Shown here piece after piece: positions 43,606 through 53,955 of a stretch of 64,000 bases of DNA (the stretch's first letter is position 1; every line of letters starts with the position of its first letter). The stretch is from Nocardioides sp. CER19 (lineage in GTDB: Bacteria; Actinomycetota; Actinomycetes; Propionibacteriales; Nocardioidaceae). Under the pieces are notes generated by a model. It was not told where the DNA came from and ran no database searches. It worked only from the letters and a program-made list of their open reading frames with translations. Location of the stretch: assembly GCF_029846275.1 (NCBI RefSeq), contig NZ_JARVWS010000001.1, positions 868,001 to 932,000 of the forward strand, written 5' to 3'. The translations under genes were made by a program, and so were the position numbers.

Positions 43606-44720
43606 CGGACGACCCTCACCGGCTCGGCCGGCAGGCTGACGTCCACGGTGAACCGCCCGTCGTCGGTCCGCGCGGCGAACTCGCCCCCGAGCAGCTCCGC
43701 CCGGTGCCGCATCCCGGTGAGCCCGCGACCGGGCGCCGGCCGGCCGCGGCCATCCACCGGGTTGGACGCCAGCACGTGCACGCGGTCGGGTCGCCAATCG
43801 ACGACGACCTCGACGGGACTGCCAGGGGCGTGCCGGCCCGCGTTGGTGAGGCACTCACCGACGATCCGGGTGACCGCGAGCCAGACCGCCGCCTGGCCGG
43901 GCCACGGGGTTCCGGTCACGACCAGCGAGCCGTCGATCCCGCTGTCAGTGGCGCGACGGACGACCTCGTCGAGCCCGTCGTACGACGGCCGGGCGCTCCC
44001 GAGCGGCGCGAGCACGTCCAGCGTCTGCCGGATCGACCCCAGCGTCCGGTGCGCCGTCGCGCGGATGGTGTCGACGGGCTCCGCCGCCCGCTCGGGCGCC
44101 GACCGCAGCGCCGCCGCGGCCGCCTCGGCCTGGATCGCGATGAGGGTGAGCTCGTGCCCGACGACGTCGTGCAGCTCCTGGGCGATCCGGGCGCGCTCGG
44201 CGGCCACCGCCGACTCCTGCACCCGCTGGCGCTCCTCCTCCAGCTGTGCGGTGACCTCCGCGAGGGCGGCGTTGCGCGCCCGCTCGTGGGCGACGACGCG
44301 GCCGGCCAGGACGGGGGCGACGACGATCAGGACCGCGCCGATGGCGGCGACCGGCGCCTCCGGGCCGAGCAGTGTCCCGAGGACCGCGCAGGCCGTCGCG
44401 AAGCCGGTCACGCCCACGACGACGCCGGTGGGGCGGCCCCAGGCGCCGAGCGCGTAGAAGATCAGCGCGGCGGTGACGAACCCGAGCAGCGGGAAGCCGT
44501 CGAGGGGGATCAGCCAGAACGCCGCCGAGACGACCGCGACCTCGACCGGACGGGTACGCCGCCACGCGAGCGGGAGGGTGGTGCCGACGACGTAGACCAC
44601 GCCGACCAGCGGCGCGGCGAACGGCGTGACGAGGGCCTGCACCAGCCCGGCCACGACCAGCACGCCGGCCAGTGCGGCGTCGCCGCGGGGCGCGTGCAGC
44701 CGGTCCCTCACCGTGCTCAC
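43602..44720 (-). CDS. NarL-type sensor histidine kinase (HisKA_3)
   Basis: 372 aa. Four to six N-terminal transmembrane helices (about 10-145) without an obvious extracellular sensor, a coiled coil, then the HisKA_3 dimerisation domain ERARIAQELHDVVGHELTLI with the phosphorylated His, and an HATPase (ECLTNAGRHAPG, GRGLTGMRHRAELLGG). The GTG at 44720 is chosen from TACCCT 7 nt upstream. Divergent from a membrane protein gene that may be its target. Confidence 0.88.
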   Translation of the reverse strand: MSTVRDRLHAPRGDAALAGVLVVAGLVQALVTPFAAPLVGVVYVVGTTLPLAWRRTRPVEVAVVSAAFWLIPLDGFPLLGFVTAALIFYALGAWGRPTGVVVGVTGFATACAVLGTLLGPEAPVAAIGAVLIVVAPVLAGRVVAHERARNAALAEVTAQLEEERQRVQESAVAAERARIAQELHDVVGHELTLIAIQAEAAAAALRSAPERAAEPVDTIRATAHRTLGSIRQTLDVLAPLGSARPSYDGLDEVVRRATDSGIDGSLVVTGTPWPGQAAVWLAVTRIVGECLTNAGRHAPGSPVEVVVDWRPDRVHVLASNPVDGRGRPAPGRGLTGMRHRAELLGGEFAARTDDGRFTVDVSLPAEPVRVVR

Positions 44721-44727
44721 GGATCCG

Positions 44728-44733
44728 AGGGTA
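44728..44733 (-). promoter_or_regulatory. -10 hexamer for leaderless sensor kinase gene
   Basis: TACCCT on the minus strand with a 7-nt spacer to the GTG at 44720. Confidence 0.5.
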
Positions 44734-44753
44734 GGGCCGCGAGGGCCCCGGCG

Positions 44754-44773
44754 GATCAGCCCTGGGGCTGATC
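44754..44773. promoter_or_regulatory. 20-bp palindrome, candidate response-regulator site
   Basis: GATCAGCCC-TG-GGGCTGATC, perfect 9-bp arms, in the divergent region between the two-component genes and the membrane protein gene. Confidence 0.5.
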
Positions 44774-44860
44774 GGTCTTCCAGCCCGCGGGTCGATGTGG
44801 CCGCAGGGCCCGGATTCCTAGCGTCGTCACCTGTCCGAACCACCCAGCAAAGGGAATCCG

Positions 44861-45562
44861 ATGACCGCTCTCACCACTGCCCGGACCGCGCCGCTCGACG
44901 CGGTCCGGCTCAGCACCCGCTTCGGTGTCGCCTTCGGCGTCTGCCAGATCGCCACGATGATCGCGATGTCGATCTTCGTGCTGCCCCACGGCGGGCCGCC
45001 GGGGCTCGACTACGAACGCGGCCGGGCCGTCCACGACGCCGCCGACCTCTACCGCGCCGGCAACTACGTCTTCATGGTGTCGGGGGTGCTGCTGCTCGGC
45101 TTCCTCGGCGCCGTCTCGACCCGGCTGCGCCGCATCGAGACGAGCGGGACGCTCGCCACGGTCGCGGTCGCCGCGGGCGCCGTCCTCGCCTTCGTCTGGC
45201 CCTTCGCGGGGGTCCTGCACGACGTCGCGCTGGACACCGGCGACTCCGGTGCCGACCTGCGCATCCTGGCCGCGTGGGACTCGGTGGCGCCGTACTCGCT
45301 CGCGTTCTCGGCCCTCCCGCGGCTCTTCTTCGTCGGCGCGCTCGTCCTGGCCCTGCGACACGTCGGTACGACGCCCTGGCTGGTGCGGGCCGGGAACGTG
45401 ATCCTCGTGCTGAGCGCCGCGGGCACCGCGACCGTCGTGTCCGGCGCGATGTTCCCGCTGCTCGCCCTGAGCACGCTCGGCTTCGAGCTGTGGATCGTCG
45501 CCCTGGCGGTGACCTGGCTGCGGGAGCCCACCCGGACCGGCGCGGTGGAGGCTCGTCGCTAG
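44861..45562 (+). CDS. Multi-pass membrane protein of unknown function
   Basis: 233 aa with about six transmembrane helices (first in RFGVAFGVCQIATMIAMSIF, last in LLALSTLGFELWIVALAVTW). No transporter motif recognised; a DUF4386-like identity is possible. An AAAGGGAA Shine-Dalgarno precedes the ATG. Divergent from a NarL-type two-component system with a palindrome in between, the usual layout for such a system and its single target. Confidence 0.65.
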   Translation: MTALTTARTAPLDAVRLSTRFGVAFGVCQIATMIAMSIFVLPHGGPPGLDYERGRAVHDAADLYRAGNYVFMVSGVLLLGFLGAVSTRLRRIETSGTLATVAVAAGAVLAFVWPFAGVLHDVALDTGDSGADLRILAAWDSVAPYSLAFSALPRLFFVGALVLALRHVGTTPWLVRAGNVILVLSAAGTATVVSGAMFPLLALSTLGFELWIVALAVTWLREPTRTGAVEARR

Positions 45563-45643
45563 GCTGGCCGACGGTCAAGTGCGACGAGCATCGAGGAGTA
45601 GTCCGGGCGCGCCGATCCGGGTGTCCGAACCGTGAGGAGAGAC

Positions 45644-46648
45644 GTGAAGATCGGCTACAAGGCGTCGGCGGAGCAGTTCGGGCCGCGCGACCTGGTGGAG
45701 TACTCGGTCCTGGCCGAGGAGGTCGGCCTCGACAGCGTGTGGGTCAGCGACCACTACCAGCCGTGGCGGCACGTCGGCGGCCACGCGCCGTACTCGCTGG
45801 CCTGGATGGCCGCGGTCGGCGAGCGCACCGAGCGGATCACGCTCGGCACCAGCGTGCTGACCCCGACCTACCGCAACAGTCCCGCGATGATGGCGCAGGC
45901 GTTCGGCACGCTCGGCTCGCTCTACCCGGGTCGGGTCGTGCTGGGCGTCGGCACCGGCGAGGCGCTCAACGAGATGGCGGTGCAGGGCGAGTTCGCCTGG
46001 CCGGACTTCAAGGAGCGCTTCGCCCGGTTGCGCGAGGCCGTCCGGCTGATCCGGCTGCTCTGGAAGGAGGAGCGGGTCACCTACGAGGGCGACTTCTACC
46101 GGACCAAGGACGCGACCGTCTACGACCGGCCCGACGGCGGGGTCCCGATCTACGTCGCGGCGGGCGGCCCGACGGTCGCGAAGTACGCCGGCCGCGGCGG
46201 CGACGGCTTCATCTGCACCTCCGGCAAGGGGATGGACCTCTACACCGAGAAGCTGCTCCCCGCCGTCGCCGAGGGCGAGCAGGCGGCCGACAAGCCGGTC
46301 GGCTCGTCGGAGCGGATGATCGAGGTCAAGCTGTCCTACGCGCACACCCGGGAGGAGGCCCTCGAGAACACCCGGTTCTGGGCGCCGCTCTCGCTCACCC
46401 CCGAGCAGAAGCACGGCACCGAGGACCCCGCCGAGATGGCCAGGCTGGCCGACGAGCTGCCGATCGAGCAGGTCGCGCAGCGATGGATCGTCGCCACCAG
46501 CCCCGAGGACGTCGTCGCCGCGTGCCGGCAGTACGTCGACGCCGGCTTCGACCACCTCGTCTTCCACCCGCCGGGGGCTGACCAGGCCGGCTTCCTGCGG
46601 ACGTTCGCCGCCGAGGTGCTGCCCGGGCTGCGGGAGCTCGGCGCGTGA
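45644..46648 (+). CDS. fgd: F420-dependent glucose-6-phosphate dehydrogenase
   Basis: 334 aa luciferase-like TIM barrel beginning [20 protein letters not shown], the Fgd signature. [28 protein letters not shown] and [13 protein letters not shown] carry F420 and phosphate contacts. Oxidises glucose 6-phosphate with reduction of coenzyme F420, the main source of F420H2. The GTG at 45644 follows GAGGAGAG. Its stop overlaps the following crotonase gene (GTGA). It shows that the host uses F420. Confidence 0.92.
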   Translation: MKIGYKASAEQFGPRDLVEYSVLAEEVGLDSVWVSDHYQPWRHVGGHAPYSLAWMAAVGERTERITLGTSVLTPTYRNSPAMMAQAFGTLGSLYPGRVVLGVGTGEALNEMAVQGEFAWPDFKERFARLREAVRLIRLLWKEERVTYEGDFYRTKDATVYDRPDGGVPIYVAAGGPTVAKYAGRGGDGFICTSGKGMDLYTEKLLPAVAEGEQAADKPVGSSERMIEVKLSYAHTREEALENTRFWAPLSLTPEQKHGTEDPAEMARLADELPIEQVAQRWIVATSPEDVVAACRQYVDAGFDHLVFHPPGADQAGFLRTFAAEVLPGLRELGA

Positions 46649-47421
46649 GCGGCCCGTCCGTCGCCTACGAGCTGCGGGACGGGGCCGCCTGGATCACCCT
46701 GGCCTCCGGAGACCGCGGCAACACCCTGACGCTCGACTCGGGCGCCGAGTTGATGGACGCCGTGCGGCGCGCGCGTGCCGACGCGGCGAGGGTCGTCGTC
46801 CTGCGCGCGACCGGCCGGTTCTTCTCCGCCGGGGGTGACATCGGCGGCTTCGCGTCGCTCACCGACGTCACCGCGGGGGTCGACGACCTCGCCGAGAGCC
46901 TGCACCGGATCATCAGCGAGCTGGTCCGCTCCGACGCGATCGTTGTCTCGGCCGTGCACGCGATGGCGGCCGGCGCGGGCTTCCCGCTCGCGGCCGCGGC
47001 CGACATCGTGCTCGCGGGTGAGTCGGCCCGGTTCACGCTCGGCTACACCAAGATCGGGTTCTCCGTGGACGGCGGGTCCTCGCAGCTGGTGCACACCTTG
47101 GGGCTGCACCGGGTCCTGCGGCTCGCCCTGCTCAACGACGTACTCACCGCGGCGGAGGCGCACGCCGCCGGCCTCGTCGCGCGGGTGGTCCCCGATGACG
47201 AGCTGGCCGGGCTCACCGAGCAGGTCGTCGCCGGCCTGCTCGCCGGCCCCGCCGCCGCCCAGGCCGACGTCAAGCGGCTCCTGCGGGACGCCGTCGAGCC
47301 CGCACCCGAGTCCGCGCTGCGTCGCGAGACCCTCGCGATCCGTCGCAACGCCGCGAGTCCCGACGGCCGCGAGGGCGTGGCCGCGTTCCTGGAGAAGCGG
47401 CCGCCGACGTTCAACACCTGA
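46645..47421 (+). CDS. Enoyl-CoA hydratase/isomerase family protein
   Basis: 258 aa crotonase: [13 protein letters not shown] oxyanion hole (about 52-64), [23 protein letters not shown] (about 98-120), [17 protein letters not shown]. Catalytic Glu residues are only partly recognisable. The substrate is unknown. Translationally coupled to fgd through GTGA, an unexpected pairing. It ends 4 nt before a 22-bp-period repeat array. Confidence 0.83.
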   Translation: MSGPSVAYELRDGAAWITLASGDRGNTLTLDSGAELMDAVRRARADAARVVVLRATGRFFSAGGDIGGFASLTDVTAGVDDLAESLHRIISELVRSDAIVVSAVHAMAAGAGFPLAAAADIVLAGESARFTLGYTKIGFSVDGGSSQLVHTLGLHRVLRLALLNDVLTAAEAHAAGLVARVVPDDELAGLTEQVVAGLLAGPAAAQADVKRLLRDAVEPAPESALRRETLAIRRNAASPDGREGVAAFLEKRPPTFNT

Positions 47422-47425
47422 CCCC

Positions 47426-47617
47426 GAGATCGGGCTTGTCGCCCCTCGAGATCGGGCTTGGTGCCCCGCGAGATCCGGGTTCTTGCCCACCGACTCAGGT
47501 CTTTCCGCCCACTGACTCCCGTCCCCGAACGACGAGACCCGGCCCCCGCCCAGAGGGCGGGAGGCCGGGTCTCGAGGGGCGACAACCCCCGTCTCGAGGG
47601 GCGACAACCCCGGTTTC
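47426..47617. repeat. 22-bp-period tandem and inverted repeat array between convergent genes
   Basis: Forward units start at 47426, 47448, 47470 and 47492 (exact 22-bp register; first unit GAGATCGGGCTTGTCGCCCC plus TC), with a decayed fifth at 47514. After a central hairpin, two inverted units lie at 47574-47595 and 47596-47617, again 22 bp each. Divergence grows toward the hairpin. It fills the whole gap between the crotonase gene and typA. Confidence 0.8.
47534..47573. terminator. Bidirectional hairpin in the middle of the 22-bp repeat array
   Basis: Arms begin GAGACCCGGCC (47534-47544) and end GGCCGGGTCTC (47563-47573), with an inner CCCGCC/GGCGGG stem. It separates convergent genes. Confidence 0.75.
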
Positions 47618-47621
47618 GACG

Positions 47622-49511
<1,890 letters not shown>

Positions 49512-49605
49512 GCGGAAGCCACTCGTCTCTCGATTGGGGGGTTGCCTCCAAAGCCTATCGGCGGTAGGGCGACCGGCCCGCATCCACGGAGGCCGCCCGG
49601 AGGGC

Positions 49606-50595
49606 TCACCCGATCTCGAGGACCAGCCGTTCCCGCGCGGACCCGTCGGCCTGCGCCGCCCAGGCCAGCGCCACGTCGTCGAACGGCACGACCCGGTGCG
49701 AGACCGTGAGGTCACCCGCGGCCGCGTACCTCAGCACGGCGAGGAGCGCCTCGTTGCGCTCGGTCGTCGTCAGGTCGTTGTTGGTGTAGCCGAGGATCGA
49801 CGCCGTGTGGCTGCGCAGGTAGCCGGAGCCGAACACCGCCGCCTCCGCCGCCGAGCTGCCCAGGTTGACGAGGCGTCCGCGACGACCGAGCAGCGTCGCC
49901 GCCGCGGAGGCCGGTACGCCGAACAGTGGGTCGACCACGACGTCGATCGGTCCGTCGCAGGCCGCGGCGAGCCGACCGGCGAGCTCGACCTGTCCCTCGT
50001 CGGGCAGCAGCGCGACGACGGCGTCGGCCCCGCGGGCCCGGGCCGTCTCCTGGGCGTGCTCGGAGCGGCACGCTGCCACCACCCGGCGCGCGCCCAGCAG
50101 CCGCGCCGCCTGGACGGCGACCTGGCCGACGACGCCGCCGGCACCGAGGACGAGCACCTGCTCGCCGGGCTGCAGCCGTGCCCGCCAGGTGAGCACCATC
50201 CACGCGGCGATCGCGGAGAGCCCCATCGCGGCGACGAGCGGGTCCGTGACGCCCACGAGCTCGTCCGGGAGCGCGACCAGCTCGGCGTCGGGGACGCAGG
50301 CCTCGGTGGCCAGGCTGCCGTCGCCGGGCGCCATGCCGGCCGTGGTCGGGAACCACACGCGGGTGCCCTCGGGCAGCGACGGCGACGAGCGGACGCGGCC
50401 GACGCCCTGCACGCCGGGCACGTAAGGGAGCGCGGGCGCACCGAAGTAGGAGGTCCCGGACGCGCAGAGCAGGTCCAACGGCACGATCGGCGCGGCGGTC
50501 ACCGCGACCACGGCATCGTCGGGACCGGGGACGCGATCCGGGTGCTCGGCGACCGTGGGCGGGCGCCCGTGGGCGGTGAGGACTGCGGCGCGCAT
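49606..50595 (-). CDS. Zinc-independent medium-chain reductase (quinone oxidoreductase-like)
   Basis: 329 aa MDR protein: VPGVQGVGRV near 60, Rossmann motif VLVLGAGGVVGQVAVQAARLLG (about 150-171), then GADAVVALLPD. The catalytic zinc Cys/His set is missing, as in quinone oxidoreductases. Last gene of the five-gene operon behind the CoA transferase; its ATG lies 4 nt after the LigA-like stop. Probably reduces an enone or aldehyde intermediate, but the substrate is unknown. Confidence 0.82.
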   Translation of the reverse strand: MRAAVLTAHGRPPTVAEHPDRVPGPDDAVVAVTAAPIVPLDLLCASGTSYFGAPALPYVPGVQGVGRVRSSPSLPEGTRVWFPTTAGMAPGDGSLATEACVPDAELVALPDELVGVTDPLVAAMGLSAIAAWMVLTWRARLQPGEQVLVLGAGGVVGQVAVQAARLLGARRVVAACRSEHAQETARARGADAVVALLPDEGQVELAGRLAAACDGPIDVVVDPLFGVPASAAATLLGRRGRLVNLGSSAAEAAVFGSGYLRSHTASILGYTNNDLTTTERNEALLAVLRYAAAGDLTVSHRVVPFDDVALAWAAQADGSARERLVLEIG

Positions 50596-50599
50596 CGGC

Positions 50600-50965
50600 T
50601 CAGGTGGCGATGTCGGGGTAGGGCATCGCGAAGTGCGCGGCCAGCGTGGCGCCGTACGCCTTCTGGAACTCGAGCGGCTCCTTGTTGTCACGCTCGAACA
50701 TGGCGATGAAGAGCGTGAGCGTCAGGAACGGGTGCGCACCGAGCTCGAAGAGCCGCTCGTAGTCCTGCGCGACCAGCGCCTCCCGCTCGTCCGCCTCGAA
50801 GTGCTGCCACGTGCTGGCTTCGCCGGCGTGGCAGTTGAGGACCGCGTTGGCGCGCTCGGCCTCCCACCACTCGACGGTGCCCCGCGGGTCCGAGCGGTAG
50901 CGCTCGACGAGGTCGGGGTCGCGGTCGACGGTGTAGAGGAACTTGTCCAGCAGGTACTTGCTCAC
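50600..50965 (-). CDS. LigA-like small subunit of a class III extradiol dioxygenase
   Basis: 121 aa all-alpha protein: YLLDKFLYTVDRDPDLVERY and GAHPFLTLTLFIAMFE resemble protocatechuate 4,5-dioxygenase alpha (LigA). It caps the active site of the catalytic subunit. The GTG overlaps the stop of the LigB-like gene (GTGA), fixing a one-to-one pair. Order beta then alpha is the reverse of ligAB. Confidence 0.82.
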   Translation of the reverse strand: MSKYLLDKFLYTVDRDPDLVERYRSDPRGTVEWWEAERANAVLNCHAGEASTWQHFEADEREALVAQDYERLFELGAHPFLTLTLFIAMFERDNKEPLEFQKAYGATLAAHFAMPYPDIAT

Positions 50966-51825
50966 TGCGGCACTCCGTTCGGATACCAGGTGAAGTAGGC
51001 CTCCATCGTGTGGAACAGGTCGAGCGAGTCGACGTGGTCGGCCTTCCGGCCCTCGCCGGCGACGCCCATCATCAGCATGAAGTCCATGAAGCCGTGGGTG
51101 GCGTTGCCCGGGGAGTGCAGGCTCTCGAGCGTCACCTCCGCCAGGCAGCCCTCGAGGTCGCCGGACGCGATCCACTCGACCGCCTTCCGGTCGAACTCCG
51201 GGTCCGGCCCGTGCGGCCCGAACTGCCGCGGGCCGCCCAGCTCGAGCGAGAGGTGCCCGGTGCCGATGATCGCCACCCGCTGCTCCGAGGGCCACGACTC
51301 GACGATCTCGCGGATGGCCCGACCGAGGTCCACGAAGCGCTTCGGCTGCGGCAGCGGCGGCGCGAAGATGTTGGTGTAGACCGGCACGATCGGAAGGTCG
51401 GCCTCGGGGCGCAGCGTGATGATCGGGCAGGTGATGCTGTGGTCGATGCGCAGCTCGTTGCTGAACGCCAGGTCGAACCCCGCGTCGAGCCCCTGCCGCA
51501 GCAGGTGGGCCGAGAGGTCCTCCTGCCCCTGGAGCAGGTAGCGGGGCAGGCCGAACTCGCGCTCCTCGTTGTACCAGTTGGCGTCGTAGAACGGCGCCTT
51601 GCCGACGAGGAACTGCGGCATGTTGTCGAGCCAGAGCTGGTGGAAGTGGTCGCTGCCGACCATGACGAGGACGTCGGGCCGGGCGCGCGTCAGCGTCTCC
51701 CGGAACCGCTCGATCTTGGCGACCCACTCGTCGGCGAACGGCGGCCGGTCCGCGCCGGTCGCGGTGCTCGCGCGGTAGTAGAACGGGTGATGCGTCGACG
51801 CGATCACCGCCACGATCTCCGCCAT
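50962..51825 (-). CDS. LigB-like catalytic subunit of a class III extradiol dioxygenase
   Basis: 287 aa. IASTHHPFYYRA (about 8-19) and SDHFHQLWLDN carry the Fe(II)-ligand and acid-base His residues; later GTGHLSLELGG and ESLHSPGNATHGF. Non-heme iron extradiol cleavage of a catechol, protocatechuate, gallate or heterocyclic diol. AGGAGG precedes the ATG at 51825. Coupled with the LigA-like subunit. The ring substrate is not readable; the companion genes are not those of the standard 4,5-cleavage pathway. Confidence 0.85.
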   Translation of the reverse strand: MAEIVAVIASTHHPFYYRASTATGADRPPFADEWVAKIERFRETLTRARPDVLVMVGSDHFHQLWLDNMPQFLVGKAPFYDANWYNEEREFGLPRYLLQGQEDLSAHLLRQGLDAGFDLAFSNELRIDHSITCPIITLRPEADLPIVPVYTNIFAPPLPQPKRFVDLGRAIREIVESWPSEQRVAIIGTGHLSLELGGPRQFGPHGPDPEFDRKAVEWIASGDLEGCLAEVTLESLHSPGNATHGFMDFMLMMGVAGEGRKADHVDSLDLFHTMEAYFTWYPNGVPQ

Positions 51826-51848
51826 GCGTCCTCCTTGGTCCTGCTCTC

Positions 51849-52661
51849 CTAGCCGATGGGGGGCTCGGGGTCCGGCGGGACGTACGTCGCCGCCCGGTCC
51901 ACCGCGAGGTAGACGTCCATGCCGATCGGTCGACGGCGCTCCTCCGCCAGCTGGCCGAGCAGCCCGGCCGCGCGGGCCAGCAGCGCGAAGCCGCGCAACA
52001 GCTCCACCGGAAGCCCGAGGTCGGCCAGCGCCGCGCCGCAGACCCCGGCGCCGTTGAGCGGGAGCCGGCGGCCGAGCACCTGCTCGTGGACGCGGCCGAT
52101 CGCGGCGTACAGCCGCAGGTGCGGCCCGACGAGGCCCTCCGCCTCGGCGATCGCGAACAGGCGAGGGGTGCGCGGGTCCTCCTGCTTGTGCACCGGGTGG
52201 CCGAGCCCGGGGACGAAGTGCCCGGCGGATCGCGCTCCCTTGACCGCGCGCAGTGCCAGCGCGTCCCACCCGGCGTCGTCGTCGGGGTCCGAGGGCACCT
52301 GCCCGGGGTTGCGGGTGAGTACGTCGGCCAGGAACGCGCCGGTGTCCTCGGTGACACCGAGGAACCGTGAGCCGCCCCCGAGCAGGCCGGCGGCCAGCGC
52401 GCCCTGCAGCGAGTCGGGTGCCGAGAGGTAGGTGAGCCGGGCGGCGATCGCCGTCGGCGTGAAGCCGTGGTCGGCGAGCGCCACCAGCACCGCCTCGAAG
52501 ACGCGGACCTGGCCGGGCGTGGGCCGCTCGAGCGTGACCAGCCACAGGGCGAGCTCGCCGAAGCCGACCTCGCCCATCAGGTCCTCGGTCAGGTTCTGGC
52601 CGAGCAGGGAGATGGAGTCGGCGTCGGAGGTTCCCAGTGACGTGGGGTAGCCGTCGGTCAT
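51849..52661 (-). CDS. Citrate synthase-superfamily protein, citryl-CoA lyase-like
   Basis: 270 aa, far shorter than citrate synthase (about 430). The conserved GHFVPGLGHPVHKQEDPR (about 146-163) corresponds to the citrate synthase His motif, with GAGVCGAALADLGLP near 214 and a shortened N-terminus. Such short proteins are annotated citryl-CoA lyase. Expected reaction: aldol cleavage of a beta-hydroxyacyl-CoA (citryl-CoA-like) to acetyl-CoA and an oxo-acid, or the reverse. ATGA overlap with the CoA transferase gene. Confidence 0.82.
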   Translation of the reverse strand: MTDGYPTSLGTSDADSISLLGQNLTEDLMGEVGFGELALWLVTLERPTPGQVRVFEAVLVALADHGFTPTAIAARLTYLSAPDSLQGALAAGLLGGGSRFLGVTEDTGAFLADVLTRNPGQVPSDPDDDAGWDALALRAVKGARSAGHFVPGLGHPVHKQEDPRTPRLFAIAEAEGLVGPHLRLYAAIGRVHEQVLGRRLPLNGAGVCGAALADLGLPVELLRGFALLARAAGLLGQLAEERRRPIGMDVYLAVDRAATYVPPDPEPPIG

Positions 52662-53833
52662 GCGTGCTCCTCGCTCGCCGGGCCTGTCGAGGTGCGGGGT
52701 GACCGCAACCAGGAACGGACCTCGTCGCCGTGCTCGTCCAGTCCCGGCGGTGGCCGGTCGTAGCGCGCGGGCGTGGCGGAGTAGCCGACCGGGTTGCGCA
52801 CCGACGGCACCGCCGCCTCCCCGCAGCCGACCTGGACCACCGGGTCGAGTCCGAGGGACTCGGCGAACGCGACGCCCTCGGCGACGGTGTTGATCGGTCC
52901 GCACGGGACGCCGGCGGCCAGCAGGTCGGTGAACCACTCGGCGCGGGTCCGCGTCGTCAGCCGCTCGACGAGCAGCGGGCGCAGCTCCTCCCGGCGCGCC
53001 GTGCGGTCCTGGTTGTGCGCGAACCGAGGGTCGTCGGCCAGCTCCGGCACGCCGAGGACCTGGCACAGCCGGCCGAACTGACCGTCGTTGCCCGCGGTGA
53101 CGATCAGGTCGCCGTCGGCCGTCGGAAGCGGCTCGTAGGGGAACAGGCTCGGGTGGGCGTTGCCCATCCGGTGGGGGACCACGCCGCCGGCGACGTACGC
53201 GCTCGTCTGGTTCACCATCGTCGACAGCGCTGCGGAGAGCAGGTTGACCTCGACGTGCTGGCCCTCGCCGCTGCGGTGACGGTGCTCGAGCGCGGCGAGG
53301 ATGCCGATCGTCGCGTGGAGCCCCGACATGACGTCGAAGACGGAGATGCCGGCGCGGTACGGCGGCCCGCCGGCGTCGCCGGTCAGGCTCATGAGGCCCG
53401 ACATCGCCTGCACGATGAGGTCGTAGCCGGGCAGCGACGCGCCGCCGCCCGACCCGAAGCCGCTGATCGAGGCGTAGACGACCCGGGGGTTCTTCGCCGC
53501 GACGGTCGCGTAGTCGAGGCCGAACTTGGCCAGCCCGCCGGGCTTGAAGTTCTCGAGCACGATGTCCGCGCGGGCCGCCAGCTCCCGGGCCAGGACGACG
53601 TCGTCAGCGTCCTTCAGGTCGAGCGTGACGGAACGCTTGTTGCGGTTGACGCCCAGGTAGTAGGTCGACTCGGCGCCGCGGACCGGCGGGCGCCACGTCC
53701 GCGTGTCGTCCCCGCCCGGGCTCTCCACCTTGACGACGTCGGCACCCAGGTCGCCGAGCAGCATGCTCGCGTAGGGGCCGGCGAGGATCCGCGAGAAGTC
53801 GGCGACGAGCAGCCCGGCGAGCGGTCCCTGCAT
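52658..53833 (-). CDS. CaiB/BaiF (class III) CoA transferase
   Basis: 391 aa. LLVADFSRILAGPYASMLLG near the start, LGADVVKVESPGGDDTR, NRNKRSVTLDLK, and GYDLIVQAMSG with the catalytic Asp (about 156). Moves CoA between carboxylates. The ATG at 53833 follows GGAGGAGG and aligns with the family start; a GTG at 53872 overlaps the operator and is unlikely. First gene of the five-gene operon, with a CGGACA-N2-TGTCCG palindrome 33 bp upstream. Confidence 0.9.
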   Translation of the reverse strand: MQGPLAGLLVADFSRILAGPYASMLLGDLGADVVKVESPGGDDTRTWRPPVRGAESTYYLGVNRNKRSVTLDLKDADDVVLARELAARADIVLENFKPGGLAKFGLDYATVAAKNPRVVYASISGFGSGGGASLPGYDLIVQAMSGLMSLTGDAGGPPYRAGISVFDVMSGLHATIGILAALEHRHRSGEGQHVEVNLLSAALSTMVNQTSAYVAGGVVPHRMGNAHPSLFPYEPLPTADGDLIVTAGNDGQFGRLCQVLGVPELADDPRFAHNQDRTARREELRPLLVERLTTRTRAEWFTDLLAAGVPCGPINTVAEGVAFAESLGLDPVVQVGCGEAAVPSVRNPVGYSATPARYDRPPPGLDEHGDEVRSWLRSPRTSTGPASEEHA

Positions 53834-53865
53834 CAGCGCCTCCTCCGAGGGCGGCGTCCGTAGAT

Positions 53866-53879
53866 CGGACACCTGTCCG
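53866..53879. promoter_or_regulatory. CGGACA-CC-TGTCCG palindrome upstream of the CoA transferase operon
   Basis: 14-bp palindrome with perfect 6-bp arms. The same sequence, with CT in the centre, occurs before the amidohydrolase at 54821-54834; the IclR gene lies between the two. Confidence 0.65.
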
Positions 53880-53955
53880 TCGATTCTGGGAGGACCGATC
53901 GGGCTGTGTCAACGGGGTCCACGGGGTCAGCGGGGTCAGCGGGGTCAACGGTCGG

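Noticed and set aside
47426..47617. The 22-bp repeat region as a CRISPR array
   Set aside because: Units are contiguous without spacers, appear in both orientations and have no cas genes nearby.
52658..52700. CCTCGACAGGCCCGG near the CoA transferase 3' end as another dispersed repeat copy
   Set aside because: Only a short stretch matches the GGTTTCGACAGGCTCGACC word; not convincing.
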